A stretch of 64,000 nucleotides of DNA from Xanthomonas arboricola pv. juglandis (GTDB taxonomy: Bacteria; Pseudomonadota; Gammaproteobacteria; Xanthomonadales; Xanthomonadaceae), in NCBI RefSeq assembly GCF_001013475.1, contig NZ_JZEF01000001.1, positions 721,472 through 785,471 of the forward strand, read 5' to 3'. Under the pieces are notes generated by a model, which saw nothing but the letters and a program-made list of their open reading frames with translations, did not search any database and had not been told where the DNA came from. Of this stretch, positions 50,542 through 61,384 are shown one piece after another (position 1 is the first letter of the stretch; every line of letters begins with the position of its first letter). The position numbers and the translations under genes are program-made.

Positions 50542-52797
50542 CTAAAACTCGGCCCAGTCCGATTCGTTGGACGGAGCCAACGCCACGGCAGCACGTGCCG
50601 CCGGCCTGGCGACCTGCGGCCTAGGCGCCGGTGCACTGGCGGCGGCAGGCCGCTTGGCAGCGAGTTGGCGCACCACCGGCGTGGCGCGGGTCACCGCTTC
50701 GAGCTCGGCTGACAGGCGGAACAGGGCGACCGCCTCGGTGAGCTGTTGCGCCTGTTCTTCCATCGACCGTGCGGCGGCGGTGGCTTCTTCCACCAGTGCG
50801 GCGTTCTGCTGGGTCGCCTCGTCCATCTGGGTGACGGTCTGGTTGACCTGCTCGATGCCGGCCGACTGTTCCTGCGAGGCGGCGGAGATCTCGCTCATGA
50901 TGTCGGTGACGCGCTGCACCGAGGAGACGATCTCGCTCATGGTGCTGCCGGCCTGGTTCACCAGCGCCGAGCCTTCGGCCACCTTGCTGACCGAATCGTC
51001 GATCAGGCTCTTGATTTCCTTGGCGGCGCCGGCCGAACGCTGTGCCAACGTGCGCACCTCGGAGGCGACCACGGCAAAGCCACGGCCCTGTTCGCCGGCA
51101 CGCGCCGCTTCCACCGCCGCGTTCAAGGCCAGGATATTGGTCTGGAAGGCGATGCCGTCGATGACCGAGATGATCTCGGCGATCTTCCTGGACGAGGTCT
51201 GGATGCCGGACATGGTGTCCACCACCTGGCTGACCACGGCGCCGCCGTGCGAGGCCACGTCGGCCGCACCAATGGCGAGCTGGTTGGCCTGGCGCGCATG
51301 CTCGGCGTTCTGCTTCACCGTGGAGGTGAGCTCTTCCATCGAGGCGGCGGTTTCTTCCAGGTTGGCGGCCTGCTGCTCGGTGCGCTGCGACAAGTCGTTG
51401 TTGCCGGCGGCGATTTCGCCGGCAGCGGTGTTGATGGCCAGCGTGGAGTGCTTGATGCGGCCGACGATATCGGTCAGGCGCTGGGTGGTGGCATTGGCAT
51501 CGTCACGCAGGCGCGCGAACACGCCGTGGAACTGCCCGTCCATGCGTGCGGTCAGGTCGCCTTCGGCCACTGCGCCGAGCAGCTGCGACAGCTTGCCCAG
51601 ATTGCGGTCGCTGACCTCCATCATCGAGTTCAGATCCGCCACCATCACCGCGAAGTCGTACTTGAAGCGCGCCGCATCGCCACGTGCGCTGAAGTCGCCG
51701 GCGGCTGCGGCCTGCGCCAGTTGCTTGATCTCGGTATTGATCGACAACAGGCTGGCCTTGGCCGCATCCATCGCTTCATGCAGGATCGCGCGGCTGGCCG
51801 GCAGGCGGCGTGCGTCCTGGGTCAGGTCGCCCTGTGCGTACTGGTTGAGGATGCGCACCGCGTCGGTGATGGCATCCAGATGCTCGAAGATCATCGTGTT
51901 GATGCCGCCGGCCAGCGTGCCGTACACGCCGGGGAAATCCTCCGGCATGCGGTGGGTGATGTCTTCGGCCGCATGCAGGTGCGACATGCGCGCAGTCTCG
52001 TCGCTGAAGCGGCGCAGCATCTGCGTCATGCCGCCGGTGGCCTCGAGCATCTGGCCGATCTCGTCGTTGCTGGTCTTGTGGACCTGCACGCTCAGGTCGC
52101 CGCGCGAGACCGCCTTGATGGCGCCCAGCGCCTTGGACAGCGGATTGGTGATGCTGCGTGCGATCAGCCAGCCAAAGGTTACCGACAGTGCCGCCATCAG
52201 CAGCGTGCCGAGCAGCAACACCGCGCTGGTCAGCTTGAACGAGGCGCTGCTGGCGGCAACCATGTTGGCCAGCGCGGTCGACTGCTCGGCATACATTTTG
52301 TCGATCGTCTCGAACAATTCCTTGCGAATGTCACCGGATTGCTTGTTTGCAAGCACTGCCGCCGCATAGTCGGGCTGCTTGTAGAGCGTACGCAGCGTCT
52401 TGTTGGCTTGAAAGTAGCTCGCGCTTTGTTCGGCAAGCTTGGTGTACGCGGCCTTGAGCGGCGACGCAGCGTCGATCTTCGCTGCCAGCGCCTTTTGTGT
52501 CTGCGCGTACTTGCCCTGGATATCATCCATGCGGGTGAGAAAGTAGGCATAGCGTTCCGGATCCTCGAGATTGACGAACTGACCGGATTCGTAGATACGG
52601 AATTCGCCACCGAAGGCACGCAGCTCCGAGAGTTTGCTCAGGATCGGGACGACATCCTCATTGATCAGCACTGCCTGCTGCTGCATCTGCCGCATGCGTG
52701 AATAGCCCAGGCCGCCCAGCAAGGCGGTGAGCACGGCGCTCAGGCAGAAGGCAACCATCAGTTTGCGGCGGATCGGCCAATCGTTGAACTTGTTCAT
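50542..52797 (-). CDS. Methyl-accepting chemotaxis protein (receptor 6)
   Basis: The product is 751 residues with a GGAG ribosome site 7 bases before the ATG ([19 protein letters not shown]). TM1 is at about 12-32. The periplasmic sensor resembles 4HB_MCP ([40 protein letters not shown]). TM2 is at about 188-210, followed by HAMP, and the middle region ([21 protein letters not shown]) is shared with receptor 8. The signalling tip is [17 protein letters not shown], ending in SDWAEF. The strong sigma-28 promoter and terminator make it a single-gene unit. Confidence 0.95.
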   Translation of the reverse strand: MNKFNDWPIRRKLMVAFCLSAVLTALLGGLGYSRMRQMQQQAVLINEDVVPILSKLSELRAFGGEFRIYESGQFVNLEDPERYAYFLTRMDDIQGKYAQTQKALAAKIDAASPLKAAYTKLAEQSASYFQANKTLRTLYKQPDYAAAVLANKQSGDIRKELFETIDKMYAEQSTALANMVAASSASFKLTSAVLLLGTLLMAALSVTFGWLIARSITNPLSKALGAIKAVSRGDLSVQVHKTSNDEIGQMLEATGGMTQMLRRFSDETARMSHLHAAEDITHRMPEDFPGVYGTLAGGINTMIFEHLDAITDAVRILNQYAQGDLTQDARRLPASRAILHEAMDAAKASLLSINTEIKQLAQAAAAGDFSARGDAARFKYDFAVMVADLNSMMEVSDRNLGKLSQLLGAVAEGDLTARMDGQFHGVFARLRDDANATTQRLTDIVGRIKHSTLAINTAAGEIAAGNNDLSQRTEQQAANLEETAASMEELTSTVKQNAEHARQANQLAIGAADVASHGGAVVSQVVDTMSGIQTSSRKIAEIISVIDGIAFQTNILALNAAVEAARAGEQGRGFAVVASEVRTLAQRSAGAAKEIKSLIDDSVSKVAEGSALVNQAGSTMSEIVSSVQRVTDIMSEISAASQEQSAGIEQVNQTVTQMDEATQQNAALVEEATAAARSMEEQAQQLTEAVALFRLSAELEAVTRATPVVRQLAAKRPAAASAPAPRPQVARPAARAAVALAPSNESDWAEF

Positions 52798-52838
52798 CAG
52801 TGACTCCGGGACATTGCGCAGGGACGCTCTCCAGCACG

Positions 52839-52865
52839 CTAACGGCCGCCCGGGATGATTCTTTA
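52839..52865 (-). promoter_or_regulatory. Sigma-28-like promoter of receptor 6
   Basis: The minus strand reads TAAA-N15-GCCGTTAG, 42 bases before the ATG at 52797. Confidence 0.7.
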
Positions 52866-53008
52866 TTTTTGAAGGACGAACGGTAGGGCCGCCGGCCGGT
52901 GTGTGCGGCGATCAGCCGCCGGCAACGCGGCCGTGGCGGGCAGGGTGCGCACGCCGGTGGCGCTGAAGGTGCACGGGAGCCGCCCCGGTCAGGGCAGCGC
53001 CGCTGCAC

Positions 53009-55795
53009 TCAGAAATCCTGCCACTGGCTGTCGTTGCCGGCGACACTGCCGGGCGACTTGCGGGTAGGGGGACGCGGCGGCATGGCAGCGCGCTTGCCGG
53101 CCGGTGTCCGTGTGGAGGGCGCAACCGGGCTGACGCCGGGTGTGGCGGCGGCAATCGCCGCCGGCCTGCCAACGTGGCCGAGCTTGAACACCGCCACCGC
53201 ATCGGTCAGCTGGCCGGCCTGTTCTTCCATCGCGCGTGCCGCGGCGGTGGCTTCTTCCACCAGTGCCGCGTTCTGCTGGGTGGCTTCGTCCATCTGGGTG
53301 ACGGTGAGGTTGACCTGCTCGATGCCGCTGGACTGCTCCTGCGAGGCGGCGGAGATCTCGCCCATGATGTCGGTCACGCGCTGCACGCTGGCCACGATCT
53401 CGGCCATGGTGGTGCCGGCCTGCTGCACCAGCGACGCGCCCTGCGCGACCTTGCCCACCGAGTCGTCGATCAGGTGCTTGATCTCCTTGGCCGCGCCGGC
53501 CGAGCGCTGCGCCAACGTGCGCACTTCGGTGGCGACCACGGCGAAACCACGGCCCTGTTCGCCGGCACGCGCCGCTTCCACCGCCGCGTTCAAGGCCAGG
53601 ATATTGGTCTGGAAGGCGATGCCGTCGATCACGCTGATGATCTCGGCAATCTTCTTCGAGGAGATCTCGATGCCGGACATGGTGGTGACCACCTGCGCCA
53701 CCACCGCGCCGCCATGCGAGGCGACATCGGCCGCGCCGATCGCCAGCTGGTTGGCCTGGCGCGCGTGCTCGGCGTTCTGCTTGACGGTGGAGGTGAGCTC
53801 CTCCATCGAGGCGGCGGTTTCCTCCAGGTTGGCGGCCTGTTGTTCGGTGCGTTGCGACAGGTCGCTGTTGCCGGCGGCAATCTCGCTGGCGGCCGCGTTG
53901 ATCTGCGTGGCCGAGGTCTGGATGCCCGCCACGATGCCGGTCAGTTGCGCCACGGTGGCGTTGGCATCGTCGCGCATGCGGGCGAACACGCCCTGGAACT
54001 GTCCGTCCATGCGCACGGTGAGGTCGCCCTCGGCCAGCGCGCTGAGCAGGCTGGAAATACGTTCCAGGCCTTGCGAGGTGGTTTCCAGCAGGCCGTTGAG
54101 CTGACGGCCGAATTCCAGATAGAAGCCGTGCTTATCGTCCAATGCCAGGCGTTGGCCGAAGTCGCCCATCAGCGCCGACTGCACCAGCGCGGCGACCTCT
54201 GCCTGCGTGCTGACCTCGGCGCTGACATTGCGCCACAGCAGCATGCTGCCGCTGCGATGACCATCGGCGGCGTACAGCGGGGTCATGCTCAGATCCAGCG
54301 TCACCGGCCCGAAGGCGTAGCGCTCCAACGTGGTGGACTGCAGTTGCTGCAGGCGCTGCATGCGTGCCTTGCCGTCGGCATCGGTGCCGAACACATAGTC
54401 CAGCGGGTTGCCGACCACCGCATCGGCGCTGAAGCCCTGCTGGCCCTTGGCATGAAACGCCGCTTCGCTGCGCTTCAACGAGTTGTGCAGCGCCTGGGTG
54501 ATGAACACCGCCGTGTGCTGCTCGTCGGCCAGCAGCACTTCCATCTCCGAATGTTCCAGCGCGGTGCGGATGCGCAGGTTCTCGTTGGCGATCTGCGCAT
54601 CGCGTTCGATGCGCTGGCGCAGGTCGGTCTGCATGCGCTGCATGGCGCCCATCAGGCGGCCCACCTCGTCCTGGCGCTGCGCGGCGATCTGGTTGTCCAG
54701 CTTGCCGGAGGCAATGGCACCTGCCACCTTTGCAGCGGCATCCAGCGGGCCCACCACCTGACGGCGCAACAGTGCGAACAGCGCAACGCTGAGCACCAGC
54801 GCCGAGCCCAGGCCGACCGCCAGGATGGTCCACAACAGGCGATGTGCCTGCTGCATGATCGCCGCATACGGCACCACCACGCCCAGCGCAAAACGCTCCT
54901 GCGCGTGGCCGATCTGCAACGGCACATAGGCGCTGACCGTGCCGGCGGCGTCCGGCGTGAAGTCCAGATAGTCCTTGCCGGCCCTGGTGGCCTCCAGCAT
55001 CGCGCGGTAGTCGGCACCGTCGGCCGGCTTGCCGATCCGCGCAGCGTCGCGCGAGGCCAGAATCACCCCGGCCGGCGAGATCAGCTCGACATAGCCATCG
55101 TCCATCGGGCGCAACGCGCTCAGGCGCTTCTGCAATGCTGCCAGGGCGAAATCCACCGACACCACGCCCACATAGTTGCCATGGTCCAGGATGGGCGTGG
55201 ACAAGGTGGTCATCAGCACCGGCTTGCCGCCGATCTGGTAATCGTAGGGGCCGGCCACGATCTGCCGGCCCAGCTCGCGCGGTTTGAGGTACCAGTCGCC
55301 GTCGCCGGGCTTTTCGTAGCCGACCAACGGCTCGCGGATCAGCGACTGCCCGTTGTAGGCCCAGTAGGTCATGAAACGGCCGGTGTTGTCGTGACCCTGG
55401 GCATCGACATAGTCGCCGTCCTTGCCGTCGAAGGCCTGCGGTTCCCACAAGGTGCCCATGCCCACCCATTCGGGATGGTTCTGCAACGCGTCGTGCACGA
55501 TCGCCGCCGCCGCCTCGCGGCTCACCCCGCCATGCGCACGCTGCGCCAGCAGGGCGCTGGCGAGCGACTGGCCGGTGGTGAATGCCTGTCCCAGCTCGCT
55601 GCCGATCTGCTCGGCCTGATAGCGCGCCGCGTTCTGCATCGTGGTCTGTGCCGAAGCGATCAACGCGCGACTGCTTTGCCAGTAGCTGATCGCCGCGGTC
55701 AGGCCGAAGCACAGCAATGCAGCGACCGCGGTGCCGAGCATCAGGCGGTACGCCAGACTGCCGCCGGAGCGGGATTGCGTGGGGGGCGAGGGCAT
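53009..55795 (-). CDS. Methyl-accepting chemotaxis protein with double-Cache sensor (receptor 7)
   Basis: The product is 928 residues. TM1 is at about 15-38. The large periplasmic domain (about 40-345) reads as dCache ([59 protein letters not shown]). The WY pair and the late VSVD aspartate resemble amino-acid-binding dCache proteins, but the arginine two places before WY is missing, so the ligand cannot be assigned. TM2 is at about 346-368. HAMP, a PAS-like insert ([20 protein letters not shown]), a second HAMP and the signalling domain follow, ending in QWQDF. Only 51 bp separate it from receptor 8 upstream, so the pair is probably one transcript. Confidence 0.94.
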   Translation of the reverse strand: MPSPPTQSRSGGSLAYRLMLGTAVAALLCFGLTAAISYWQSSRALIASAQTTMQNAARYQAEQIGSELGQAFTTGQSLASALLAQRAHGGVSREAAAAIVHDALQNHPEWVGMGTLWEPQAFDGKDGDYVDAQGHDNTGRFMTYWAYNGQSLIREPLVGYEKPGDGDWYLKPRELGRQIVAGPYDYQIGGKPVLMTTLSTPILDHGNYVGVVSVDFALAALQKRLSALRPMDDGYVELISPAGVILASRDAARIGKPADGADYRAMLEATRAGKDYLDFTPDAAGTVSAYVPLQIGHAQERFALGVVVPYAAIMQQAHRLLWTILAVGLGSALVLSVALFALLRRQVVGPLDAAAKVAGAIASGKLDNQIAAQRQDEVGRLMGAMQRMQTDLRQRIERDAQIANENLRIRTALEHSEMEVLLADEQHTAVFITQALHNSLKRSEAAFHAKGQQGFSADAVVGNPLDYVFGTDADGKARMQRLQQLQSTTLERYAFGPVTLDLSMTPLYAADGHRSGSMLLWRNVSAEVSTQAEVAALVQSALMGDFGQRLALDDKHGFYLEFGRQLNGLLETTSQGLERISSLLSALAEGDLTVRMDGQFQGVFARMRDDANATVAQLTGIVAGIQTSATQINAAASEIAAGNSDLSQRTEQQAANLEETAASMEELTSTVKQNAEHARQANQLAIGAADVASHGGAVVAQVVTTMSGIEISSKKIAEIISVIDGIAFQTNILALNAAVEAARAGEQGRGFAVVATEVRTLAQRSAGAAKEIKHLIDDSVGKVAQGASLVQQAGTTMAEIVASVQRVTDIMGEISAASQEQSSGIEQVNLTVTQMDEATQQNAALVEEATAAARAMEEQAGQLTDAVAVFKLGHVGRPAAIAAATPGVSPVAPSTRTPAGKRAAMPPRPPTRKSPGSVAGNDSQWQDF

Positions 55796-55846
55796 GGGCG
55801 TGGCTTCGAAGTGAGGAGGTGGTACGGGAGAGCGATCTGGTGGCGA

Positions 55847-58024
55847 TCAGCTGGCGACGCGCAGGGCCTCCGCGCGCGCGGCACCACGGCCGGGGCCGTG
55901 CTGCACGGGCGAGGCCGCGGTCACCCGGAAGCTGGACACCGCCTCGTCGAGCTGCTGCGCCTGCTGCTGCATGGCGTTGGCGGCGGCGGTGGCTTCTTCC
56001 ACCAGCGCGGCGTTCTGCTGGGTGCTCTCGTCCATCTGGGTGACGGTGAGGTTGACCTGCTCGATGCCGGCCGATTGCTCCTGCGAGGCGGCAGAGATCT
56101 CGCTCATGATGTCGGTCACGCGCTGCACCGAGGACACGATCTCGGCCATGGTCTTGCCGGCCTGATCCACCAGCGCCGAGCCCTGCGCCACCTTGCCGAC
56201 CGAGTCGTCGATCAGGTGCTTGATCTCCTTTGCCGCGCCGGCCGAGCGCTGCGCCAGCGTGCGCACCTCGGAGGCAACCACGGCGAAGCCGCGGCCCTGT
56301 TCGCCGGCACGGGCGGCTTCCACCGCCGCGTTCAAGGCCAGGATATTGGTCTGGAAGGCGATGCCATCGATGACCGAGATGATCTCGGCGATCTTCTTCG
56401 ACGAGGTCTGGATGCCGGACATGGTGTCCACCACCTGGCTGACCACCTGGCCGCCTTGCGAGGCCACCGATGCGGCGCCGATTGCCAGCTGGTTGGCCTG
56501 GCGCGCGCTTTCGGCGTTCTGCCTGACCGTGGAGGTGAGCTCCTCCATCGAGGCGGCGGTTTCCTCCAGGTTGGCTGCCTGTTGTTCGGTGCGCTGCGAC
56601 AGGTCGTTGTTGCCGGCGGCGATCTCGCTGGCCGACCCGGTGATGGCACCGGCAGCCTGCTGGATGCGCCCGACGATGCCGGCCAGCTGCGTGGCGGTGG
56701 TGTTGGCGTCATCGCGCATGCGGGCGAACACGCCGTGGAACTCACCGTCCAGGCGCGCGGTGAGGTCGCCCTCGGCCAGCGCGGCCAATAGCTCGGACAG
56801 CTTGCCCAGGTTGCGGTCGCTGACGTCCATCATCGCGTTGAGGTCGTTGATCATGCGCGCCGAGTCGTGCCTGAAACGCGTGGCATCGCCGCGCTGGCTG
56901 AAGTCGCCGTTGGCCGCAGCCTGGGCCAGCCGCTTGATCTCGGTGTTGATCGCCAGCAGGCTGGCCTTGGCCGCATCCATCGCTTCGTGCAGCACCGCCC
57001 GGGTACCGGGCAGGCGCGCGGCGTCGCGCGACAGATCGCCTTGCGCGTACTCGTTGAGGATGCCGATCGCATCGATGATGGCGTCCAGGTGTTCGAAGAT
57101 CATCGTATTGATGCCGCCGGCCAGCTCGCCGTAGACACCGGGGAAATCGGTGGGCATGCGGTGGCCGACGTCTTCGCCGGCGTGCATGTGCACCATCACC
57201 TTGGTCTGCGCGGAGAAGCGCTCCAGCGTGTGCACCATGTCGTCGGTGGCCTTGAGCATCTGGCCGATTTCATCGCTGCCGTGCTGTGCGGTGCGCACGC
57301 TCAGGTCGCCACGCGCCACGCCCTTGATGGCGGCGAGCGCACGCGACACCGGCTCCAGGATCGAATTGCCGATCAGCCAGCCCACCAGCAGGTTGAGCAG
57401 CACCAGCACGCCGCCGGCCAGGGTGACGACGCCGGTGAAGGCCAGCGCCTGCGCCTGGGTGTCGTCCAGATACACGCCGGTGCCGATCACCCAGCCCCAC
57501 GGCTTGTACAGCGCGGCGTACGAGGTCTTCTGCACCGGCTCCTTTTCGCCGGGTTTGGCCCAGGCGTAATCGACGTAGCCGCCGCCGGCCTGCGCCGCAG
57601 TGACGAAGGCCGGGAAAATGCGCTTGCCGTCCGGGCTCAGCACGTCGTTGAGCGGCTTGCCGTTGAGATCCGGGCGGATGGGGTGCATCAGCATCACCGG
57701 CGTCTGGTCGGTGACGTAGATGTAATCCACGCCGCCGCGTGCGCGCATGGTGGACAAGGTATGCAGCGCGGCTTTCTTGGCACTGTCCACGTCCATCTCG
57801 CCCTTCTCGGCGCGCTCGGCGTAGCCGTTGACCACCGCAATCGCCATCTCGATCTGGCTCTTGAGCCCATCGCGGCGCGTATCGGTGAGATCCACGTATT
57901 GCATGCGGGCGGCGATCACCGCCAGCGCGATGATGCCCAGCGCCACCAGCGCGGTCTGCGCCAGGAACTTGCGCTTGAGCGGAACGTTGGCCAGCGTGTT
58001 TGCAATCGTGGTCTTGAAGGTCAT
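55847..58024 (-). CDS. Methyl-accepting chemotaxis protein with single-Cache sensor (receptor 8)
   Basis: The product is 725 residues. TM1 is at about 20-42. The periplasmic single-Cache-type domain (about 45-190) has [41 protein letters not shown] and [16 protein letters not shown], typical of sCache_2 receptors that often bind small organic acids. TM2 is at about 192-215, followed by HAMP, the [21 protein letters not shown] middle region, and the signalling domain with [17 protein letters not shown]. The C-terminus ([10 protein letters not shown]) has no docking pentapeptide. It is the first gene of a two-receptor unit with receptor 7. Confidence 0.95.
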   Translation of the reverse strand: MTFKTTIANTLANVPLKRKFLAQTALVALGIIALAVIAARMQYVDLTDTRRDGLKSQIEMAIAVVNGYAERAEKGEMDVDSAKKAALHTLSTMRARGGVDYIYVTDQTPVMLMHPIRPDLNGKPLNDVLSPDGKRIFPAFVTAAQAGGGYVDYAWAKPGEKEPVQKTSYAALYKPWGWVIGTGVYLDDTQAQALAFTGVVTLAGGVLVLLNLLVGWLIGNSILEPVSRALAAIKGVARGDLSVRTAQHGSDEIGQMLKATDDMVHTLERFSAQTKVMVHMHAGEDVGHRMPTDFPGVYGELAGGINTMIFEHLDAIIDAIGILNEYAQGDLSRDAARLPGTRAVLHEAMDAAKASLLAINTEIKRLAQAAANGDFSQRGDATRFRHDSARMINDLNAMMDVSDRNLGKLSELLAALAEGDLTARLDGEFHGVFARMRDDANTTATQLAGIVGRIQQAAGAITGSASEIAAGNNDLSQRTEQQAANLEETAASMEELTSTVRQNAESARQANQLAIGAASVASQGGQVVSQVVDTMSGIQTSSKKIAEIISVIDGIAFQTNILALNAAVEAARAGEQGRGFAVVASEVRTLAQRSAGAAKEIKHLIDDSVGKVAQGSALVDQAGKTMAEIVSSVQRVTDIMSEISAASQEQSAGIEQVNLTVTQMDESTQQNAALVEEATAAANAMQQQAQQLDEAVSSFRVTAASPVQHGPGRGAARAEALRVAS

Positions 58025-58110
58025 GGCAGGTATCCAGCAAAGGAATGTGACCGGGATAAGTCGAATAGCGACCTGATCCCCAAAATGTTGAGCACTGCGC
58101 GACAGCCGGT

Positions 58111-58138
58111 CCGACGGCGGCTTTTCAGCGGTTTTTGA
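58111..58138 (-). promoter_or_regulatory. Candidate sigma-28-like promoter of receptors 8 and 7
   Basis: The minus strand reads TCAA-N16-GCCGTCGG, about 87 bases before the ATG at 58024. The -10 half is imperfect. Confidence 0.4.
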
Positions 58139-58361
58139 GGTGGCGGTAGCTGTACGCCGGGCATGTCATCCGATTGCCGGGGCCGTGCGGCGATTGCGCG
58201 CACCCGCGCGGGCAGGGCAGGCGGCACCGGGATCAGCCGGGGCAGGGCAGGATGCACGCGCACCTGCACGGCAGGCCGCGTGGTTTGGCGCAGCGCCGGG
58301 CTGGCTAACCGGGAATGCTGCAACGCCGCTGCGGCTACCGGGCTCGCAGGGCGGGCAGTGC

Positions 58362-58895
58362 TCAGTTGCGTTGCGTGTTGCCCACGCTGGCCACCGACTG
58401 CTGCAGGGTCTGCAGTTCGGTCCACAGCAGGTGGCGCGTGTCGCCGGCATGGCCCAGCGACAGGGCCTGCGCAGACTGCAGGTCGCCATCGTGCAGGGCG
58501 CGATTGGCCTGCCGATGTTGCGCCAGGTACTGGCCCAACTGCTGCTGCACCAGCGCGAACTGGCGCGCCTGTTCGCCCTGCGGCGCGCTGGCCTGGACGT
58601 AGCCCGCATGCCGTGCAATGCGTTGACGCAGGTTGCCCAGGCGCTCGTCATAGGCCTCGATGCGGGCAGGGTCGTGCGCTGCGGCAAGCTGCGCCCGCTG
58701 GTCGTCGCGCAACTGCACCAGGTCGATGGCAAGCGACTGCAGCGCGTTCACCGGCACGTTGTCCAGCAGGACCGAGACCGGCGCGGCCGGTGCTGCGAAG
58801 GACGGCGGCAACGAGACGCTGGCAACCAGCAGCGCGGCGGCGCACACCGAGCCCAGCAGGTGGCGGACAGCGCGTGGTGAGGTGACGGTGGGCAT
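58362..58895 (-). CDS. Small exported helical protein in the chemotaxis island
   Basis: The product is 177 residues from the ATG at 58895 (MPTVTSPRAVRHLLGSVC); the open frame continues upstream but no other start fits. A signal peptide ends near SFAAPAAP. The mature part is almost entirely helical and rich in Gln, Ala and Arg (NALQSLAIDLVQLRDDQRAQ, IEAYDERLGNLRQRIARHAG, QFALVQQQLGQYLAQHRQAN). This could form a periplasmic helical bundle like the four-helix sensors. No enzyme motif or cysteine pair was found. A near-perfect sigma-28 promoter precedes it, and it sits between cheA and receptor 8. No family was recognised. Confidence 0.8.
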   Translation of the reverse strand: MPTVTSPRAVRHLLGSVCAAALLVASVSLPPSFAAPAAPVSVLLDNVPVNALQSLAIDLVQLRDDQRAQLAAAHDPARIEAYDERLGNLRQRIARHAGYVQASAPQGEQARQFALVQQQLGQYLAQHRQANRALHDGDLQSAQALSLGHAGDTRHLLWTELQTLQQSVASVGNTQRN

Positions 58896-58944
58896 GCGGA
58901 CTTCCTTCGACGTGGCGCGGGCCAGGCAGCCCTCATTGCTCCCT

Positions 58945-58971
58945 GTATCGGCCGCCGCGGCGCGCGCTTGA
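58945..58971 (-). promoter_or_regulatory. Sigma-28-like promoter of the small exported protein
   Basis: The minus strand reads TCAA-N15-GCCGATAC, 50 bases before the ATG at 58895. It is among the best matches in the window. Confidence 0.72.
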
Positions 58972-59241
58972 TCACCTTTCGACGGACGGCACGTTTGCGG
59001 GGGAAACGCAGGGGTATTGCGAAGGGTGTGCGTTTGTCGGTCGCTGCCAGATGGCAGAACGCCCCGGCAGGATCGGGGCGTGTTGAGCGTCATCGTCGTT
59101 GGCCCTGCGCGCGCGGGTAGGCGCTGCGCCGGACATGTTCCGACACGCCGGGGCAGCGGCTGCAGGCCGTGCGGCACGCGTCGCGGGCAGGTGCGCAATT
59201 GACGGGACTGTGCCGGGCACTGCGGTGCCTGGCAGAAATGA

Positions 59242-59269
59242 AAAGCCCCGGCATCGCTGCCAGGGCTTT
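59242..59269 (-). terminator. cheA terminator
   Basis: AAAGCCCCGGCA-TCGC-TGCCAGGGCTTT is a 12-bp stem with one mismatch, ending in a short T run on the minus strand (AAAA at 59241-59244). It ends the parC-to-cheA unit. Confidence 0.75.
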
Positions 59270-59348
59270 GTCGTGACCGCACATAATCTGCGGTCTTTTC
59301 TCCCGCGGGAGAAGGAGCCACACCGCGCTTGTTGCGTGGCCTGGCGTG

Positions 59349-61352
59349 TTACGCGGCCTGCGGCACACGCAGCGAGCGCACCAGCCCGCCGATGTCCACG
59401 ATCAGCGAGACCCGGCCATCGCCCAGGATGGTGGCGCCTGAGACACCCGGGATACGGCGGTAGTTGTTCTCGATGTTCTTGACCACGACCTGTTGCTGGC
59501 CGAGCAATTCATCCACTTCCAGCGCGATCTTCTGGCCGTCGCCTTCGACCACCACCACCAGCGGTTCCTGCGAGGACTGCTGCCCGCCGAAGCCGTAGTA
59601 GTCGGTAAGCGACAGGATCGGCAGGTACTCGCCGCGCACCCGCAGCACCCGACCATCGCCCGCCATCGAGCGGATGTCTTCCGGCGCCGGCTGCAGTGCC
59701 TCGAGCACGTAGGCCAGCGGCAGGATCAGGGTTTCGCCGGCGACCGAGACGGTCATGCCGTCCAGGATGGCCAGGGTCAGCGGCAGGCGGATCAGCACGC
59801 GGGTACCGCTGCCGGCGTTGCTTTCCAGCTGCACTTCGCCACCCAGGCCCTGGATGTTGCGGCGGACCACGTCCATGCCCACTCCACGACCGGACAGATC
59901 GGTCACCGCATCGGCGGTGGAGAAACCCGGTGCGAAGATCAGGTCCCACACCTGCGCGTCGGTCGGGTTGTCCGGCACGGCGATGCCGCGTTCGGCGGCT
60001 TTTTCCAGGATCTTGGCGCGATTGAGGCCGCGGCCGTCGTCGCTGACTTCGATCACGATGTGGCCGCCCTGGTGCGAGGCCGCCAGGGTGATCGTGCCGG
60101 TTTCGTCCTTGCCGGAGGCGCGACGCGCATCGGGCATTTCCAGGCCGTGGTCGATCGAGTTGCGCACCAGGTGCACCAACGGATCGGCAATCTTTTCGAT
60201 CAGGCCCTTGTCCAGCTCGGTGCCTTCGCCGATGGTGCGCAGGCGCACCTGCTTGCCGAGGCGGCTGGAGAGGTCGCGGACCAGGCGCGGGAAGCGGCGG
60301 AACACCGCGTCCACCGGCAGCATGCGCACGCCGATGACCGCTTCCTGCAGGTCGCGGGTATTGCGTTCGAGCAGATCCAGGCCGGCGAACAGCTGTTCGG
60401 CATGCGCCGGATCCAGGCCGGTGGAGACCTGCTTGAGCATGGCCTGGGTGATGACCAGCTCGCCGACCAGATTGATCAGGGCATCGACCTTGTCGACGCT
60501 GACGCGGATCGAGGTTTCCGCTTCGGCCGCGGCGGCCTTGGCCGGCGTTGCAGCGGCGGCGGCAGGTTCGGCAGCGGCGGCAGGTGCCGCAGCGACGGCG
60601 ACAGGCGCAGCGGCGGCTTCGACGGCCAGGCTCGGTGGCGGGCCGGGCACCGCCATCGGGCGGATGTCCAGCTCGCAATCGTCCACCACCCAGGCGAAGG
60701 TGTCTTCGATCTTGCTGCGCGGAATCTTGCCGATCAGGCCCAGATCCCAGGCCAGGTAGGCTTCCAGCGGGTCGATGTTCTCAAAGCCCGGCATGCGCTC
60801 CAGGCGCGCGGCAATCTGCAGCGGGCCCAGGTGCTCGAGCTCGCGGATGATGCGCAGCGGGTCGTTGCCGCTCATGAACAGCGACGGCGCCGGGGTGAAG
60901 CCGATATGCCAGGCTTCGGGTTCTTCTTCCTTCGGCTTGGCCACCGCCGCGGCGGTCGGCGCTTCGCCGGCCAGCACCGCGTTCAAACGGGTATGCACGG
61001 CCTTGACCGCGGCCGGGTCGGCCGGGGTGCCGTGTTCGGCTTCGCGCAGCAGTGCGCGCAGCACGTCGACCGAGCCGAGCATGGCATCGACCGCATTGGG
61101 CTCGAGCTGGCGCTTGTTGGAGCGCAACTCGTCCAGCAGCGTCTCCAGCACGTGGGTCAGGCCGGCGACCGCTTCGAAACCGAAGGTGGCAGCGCCGCCC
61201 TTGATCGAGTGCGCGGCGCGGAACACCGAGTTGATGATTTCCGGGTCGCGGTTGCCCTCTTCAAGGGACAACAGCCCGGCCTCCATCGCGTCCAGCCCTT
61301 CGCGGCTTTCCTCGAAAAAGGTGGCGTGGAAACGTTGCAGGTCCATGCTCAT
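59349..61352 (-). CDS. cheA: Chemotaxis histidine kinase CheA
   Basis: The product is 667 residues (ATG at 61352; M3 at 61346 possible). The HPt domain P1 is at 1-125 with H48 (FRAAHSIKGGAATFG). A P2-like region follows (about 150-235, EAWHIGFTPAPSLFMSGNDP), then an alanine/proline linker (about 240-280). P3 dimerisation is at about 285-350, P4 kinase at about 350-530 (HLVRNSIDHGLE, SDDGRGLNRAKI, FAPGFSTADAVTDLSGRGVG), and P5 CheW-like at about 530-665. It phosphorylates CheY and CheB under receptor control. It is co-transcribed downstream of cheY (32-bp gap). Confidence 0.98.
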   Translation of the reverse strand: MSMDLQRFHATFFEESREGLDAMEAGLLSLEEGNRDPEIINSVFRAAHSIKGGAATFGFEAVAGLTHVLETLLDELRSNKRQLEPNAVDAMLGSVDVLRALLREAEHGTPADPAAVKAVHTRLNAVLAGEAPTAAAVAKPKEEEPEAWHIGFTPAPSLFMSGNDPLRIIRELEHLGPLQIAARLERMPGFENIDPLEAYLAWDLGLIGKIPRSKIEDTFAWVVDDCELDIRPMAVPGPPPSLAVEAAAAPVAVAAAPAAAAEPAAAAATPAKAAAAEAETSIRVSVDKVDALINLVGELVITQAMLKQVSTGLDPAHAEQLFAGLDLLERNTRDLQEAVIGVRMLPVDAVFRRFPRLVRDLSSRLGKQVRLRTIGEGTELDKGLIEKIADPLVHLVRNSIDHGLEMPDARRASGKDETGTITLAASHQGGHIVIEVSDDGRGLNRAKILEKAAERGIAVPDNPTDAQVWDLIFAPGFSTADAVTDLSGRGVGMDVVRRNIQGLGGEVQLESNAGSGTRVLIRLPLTLAILDGMTVSVAGETLILPLAYVLEALQPAPEDIRSMAGDGRVLRVRGEYLPILSLTDYYGFGGQQSSQEPLVVVVEGDGQKIALEVDELLGQQQVVVKNIENNYRRIPGVSGATILGDGRVSLIVDIGGLVRSLRVPQAA

Positions 61353-61384
61353 GGGCGTGACATCCGATGGTGAGGCAAGTGGAA

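Larger units (their letters stand above)
58896..59348. other. cheA to small exported protein intergenic region
   Basis: About 450 bp with no gene. It contains the promoter of the small exported protein (58945-58971), the cheA terminator (59242-59269) and a TTCTCC-CGCG-GGAGAA palindrome (59298-59313) close to the cheA stop. Confidence 0.65.

Noticed and set aside
33091..58024. The receptor cluster as recent mobile-element-driven amplification
   Set aside because: No transposase or flanking repeats separate the individual receptor genes; each has its own sensor type and most have their own promoter or terminator. The only IS lies at the cheR end and is younger.
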